Positions 33,287 through 35,239 of a stretch of DNA of 35,239 nucleotides are shown here, piece after piece. The notes under the pieces were generated by a model, which was not told the DNA's origin, ran no database searches, and saw nothing but the letters and a program-made list of their open reading frames with translations. The position numbers were made by a program, and so were the translations under genes. The first letter of the stretch is position 1, and every line of letters begins with the position of its first letter. This stretch comes from an uncultured Parasphingopyxis sp. (GTDB lineage Bacteria; Pseudomonadota; Alphaproteobacteria; Sphingomonadales; Sphingomonadaceae): the NCBI RefSeq assembly GCF_937129435.1, contig NZ_CAKZNF010000061.1, positions 1 to 35,239 of the forward strand, given 5' to 3'.

Positions 33287-33425
33287 TTCGATCCTTTTCA
33301 CGGAATTTCGCCTACTATCTAGCTTGTCGCGTCAAAGATGATAGGGTGATGACGGGTCGCACAGAAACTGGCAGTGTCCGGAACGATAACCGGGCCTTCG
33401 ACGATTGAGCTTCAGGGGGAAGGGC

Positions 33426-35239
33426 GTGTCGGAGACATTTCGTATTGCGATCATCGGTTCGGGCCCGGCTGGCCTGAGCGCCGCCGCACGCGCGGCACAG
33501 CTCGGTATTTCGCACATCCTGCTCGAAAAGACCGATCACCTTTCCGATACGATCTACAAATATCAGAAGGGCAAGCACATCATGGCGACGCCGGATCAGC
33601 TGATTCTGCGTTCGGACATCGATTTCAAGGCCGGGAAACGAGAAGCGATTCTGGACATCTGGGACGAACAGACCGAGGGGCATTCGGTCAACGTTCGGTT
33701 GAATTCGGAAATCACCGCGATCGAAGGCGAAGAGGGCGCGTTCACCATCGGCCTCGCCGATGGCGAGAAGATCGCTGCCGAAACGATCATCCTGGCGATC
33801 GGCACCCAGGGCAATCCCAATCTCGTGCGCTGCCCGGTCGAAGACGGCGCGGTCGTCCAGTACACGCTCGACGATCCGGGCGAATATATCGACGAGCATA
33901 TCTTCGTGATCGGTGGCGGCGATGCGGGAATTGAAAATGCGCTCGGCCTCGCCGCCGATCCCGAACAGCGCAACACGGTGACGCTGCTCAATCGCGGCGC
34001 CGACTTCCCGACCGCCAAGGGCGCCAACGTCAAGGCGCTCCAGGCCGCTCATGACGAGGGCCGCCTCACCATCATGACCGAAACCACGGCGGCAGAGATC
34101 AACAGAGGCGAAATCGTTCTCGACACCCGGGACGGCACGGCCAAGGCGCGCTGCGACCGGGTGATCGCGCGAATGGGATCGGCTCCGCCGCGTGCCTTTG
34201 TGGAGGCTTGCGGGATCGAGTTCCTCGGGCCGGACCGGACGGCCTTTCCGAAGCTTTCGCCGACCTTCGAAAGCACCAAGAAGGGCATCTATGTGATCGG
34301 CGCTCTCGCCGGCTATCCGCTGATCAAGCACTGCATGAACCAGGGTTATGACGTCGTCGAGTTCATCAACGGCAATGCCGATCTCAAACCTGCCGACGAG
34401 CCGCTGCTCGAGGCCAAATTCAAGGATATGCCGGGCAACCAGCCGGTCGAAGACTGGCTCGAATTCCTGCGTTCGCGAGTCGGAATCCTCAACGAAATGT
34501 CGCCGTTGCAAATGCGCGAATTCATGCTCGATTCCGAGGTGCAGTTCTATCGCAAGAACCAGGTCATCTTCGAAAAGGGCGATCCGGGATCGTCGGTCTT
34601 CGGCATCGCGCAGGGCAAGGTCCTCGTGCAATTGAGCGATACCGATCCCTCGCTGACCCAACCGATCGAGGAAGGATCCATCTTCGGCGAGGTCGGCCTT
34701 GTTTCGGGCCGCCGTCGCGGCTCGACGATTCGTGCCGCCGAGGACACCATCGTCGTCGAGATTCCGCGTATGGCCACGTTGAAGCTGATGGCATCGGTGC
34801 CGGCGGCGAAAGCGGCCGTGACGCGTATCTCGACCGAGCGGCAGTTGCTGCAGATGTTCGGATCGGGATTGAAATCCGAAGATCTGGTCGAGGTGCTCGA
34901 CACCGCCGAGGTAATACAGGTGAAGGCCGGCGAAGCGGTGATCACCGAAGGCGAGACCGACAGCGATATCTACGTCATCCGCTCGGGATCGATGGTCGTC
35001 GAAAAGACGATTGGCCGAAAGCCGGTCTTCCTGTCGTACCTCCCGGCAGGCTCCTATGTCGGCGAAATGGCACTTCTCGGCGAGACGAAGCGCACCGCGA
35101 CCGTCCGTGCGGCGATCAAGTCCGAGGTCATCAAGCTCGGCGGCGACGCTTTTGCCGCGTTGCTCGAGAAAAATCCGAAACTGTTCGAGCAGACGCGGCG
35201 CGAAATGTCCCGCCGCGAGGATCTCAACAATTTCGTCGA
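33426..35239 (+). CDS. FAD/NAD(P)-dependent reductase fused to two cyclic-nucleotide-binding domains, 3' end outside window
   Basis: The frame is open from the GTG at 33426 to the right edge, giving 604 codons without a stop. AGGGGGA at 33414-33420 supports the GTG. Residues 1 to about 310 are a two-dinucleotide-fold flavoprotein of the thioredoxin-reductase/YpdA type, with an FAD loop GSGPAG near the N-terminus and an NAD(P) loop GGGDAG near residue 163. A KYQKGKH segment lies near residue 45. It lacks the CxxC of thioredoxin reductase. Two cyclic-nucleotide-binding domains follow, at about residues 360-455 and 490-590. The second has a good phosphate-binding cassette (G-E-M-A-L-L-G-E-T-K-R-T-A-T-V-R). 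The first reads G-E-V-G-L-V-S-G-R-R-R-G-S-T. More domains may follow beyond the window. The electron acceptor is unknown. It is divergent from the TPR gene. Confidence 0.9.
   Translation, partial: MSETFRIAIIGSGPAGLSAAARAAQLGISHILLEKTDHLSDTIYKYQKGKHIMATPDQLILRSDIDFKAGKREAILDIWDEQTEGHSVNVRLNSEITAIEGEEGAFTIGLADGEKIAAETIILAIGTQGNPNLVRCPVEDGAVVQYTLDDPGEYIDEHIFVIGGGDAGIENALGLAADPEQRNTVTLLNRGADFPTAKGANVKALQAAHDEGRLTIMTETTAAEINRGEIVLDTRDGTAKARCDRVIARMGSAPPRAFVEACGIEFLGPDRTAFPKLSPTFESTKKGIYVIGALAGYPLIKHCMNQGYDVVEFINGNADLKPADEPLLEAKFKDMPGNQPVEDWLEFLRSRVGILNEMSPLQMREFMLDSEVQFYRKNQVIFEKGDPGSSVFGIAQGKVLVQLSDTDPSLTQPIEEGSIFGEVGLVSGRRRGSTIRAAEDTIVVEIPRMATLKLMASVPAAKAAVTRISTERQLLQMFGSGLKSEDLVEVLDTAEVIQVKAGEAVITEGETDSDIYVIRSGSMVVEKTIGRKPVFLSYLPAGSYVGEMALLGETKRTATVRAAIKSEVIKLGGDAFAALLEKNPKLFEQTRREMSRREDLNNFV

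Overview
The window is G+C-rich, densely packed DNA. Gene content and style suggest an alphaproteobacterium of the order Sphingomonadales. The signs are a class II DAHP synthase, a carotenoid-cleavage oxygenase with a divergent TetR regulator, a Baeyer-Villiger monooxygenase, a complete-looking gspC-N type II secretion operon, and small palindromic repeats of a kind I associate with sphingomonads. No rRNA gene is present, so the taxonomic call is an inference.

Layout. 1-1575: the 3' part of a YadA-like trimeric autotransporter adhesin, cut by the left edge, followed by a strong hairpin terminator and a small secreted protein. 2153-3550: SelO protein adenylyltransferase (minus strand), divergent from a two-gene unit of an alpha/beta hydrolase and a GT4 glycosyltransferase. 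5681-7540: a nitronate monooxygenase-like flavoprotein with an extra cysteine cluster, and a small membrane protein. 7550-9903: an ammonium transporter and a D-2-hydroxyacid dehydrogenase (minus strand), divergent from a secreted SH3-domain protein.

10549-21663 is the core of the window: a type II secretion (T2SS) locus in the order gspO, C, D, E, F, G, H, I, J, L, M, N. From gspC on, nearly all genes overlap by 1-14 bases. GspC/L/M/N and GspF form the inner-membrane platform, GspE the ATPase, GspD the outer-membrane secretin and GspG/H/I/J the pseudopilins. GspO processes the pseudopilins. Two things are odd. gspK is absent from its usual place between J and L, although J and L overlap cleanly. 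In addition, a palindromic repeat of about 132 bp lies in frame inside the leader-peptide coding region of gspJ.

21685-24659: a second palindromic repeat at a convergent gene junction, an XdhC-family protein, a crotonase and a medium-chain dehydrogenase. 24702-24903: tRNA-Glu(CTC) with an encoded CCA, plus a separate duplicated fragment of its 3' end. 25008-27582: a DsbA/FrnE-like oxidoreductase and a Baeyer-Villiger monooxygenase. 27583-28620: a lower-G+C patch with a DUF805 membrane protein and a short tandem repeat. 28622-31605: class II DAHP synthase and a carotenoid oxygenase. The oxygenase and the divergent tetR gene share a palindromic operator that overlaps both predicted promoters. 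32318-33286: a CcmI/CycH-like TPR protein, divergent from a long gene running off the right edge. That last gene encodes an FAD/NAD(P) disulfide-reductase-like domain followed by two cyclic-nucleotide-binding domains.
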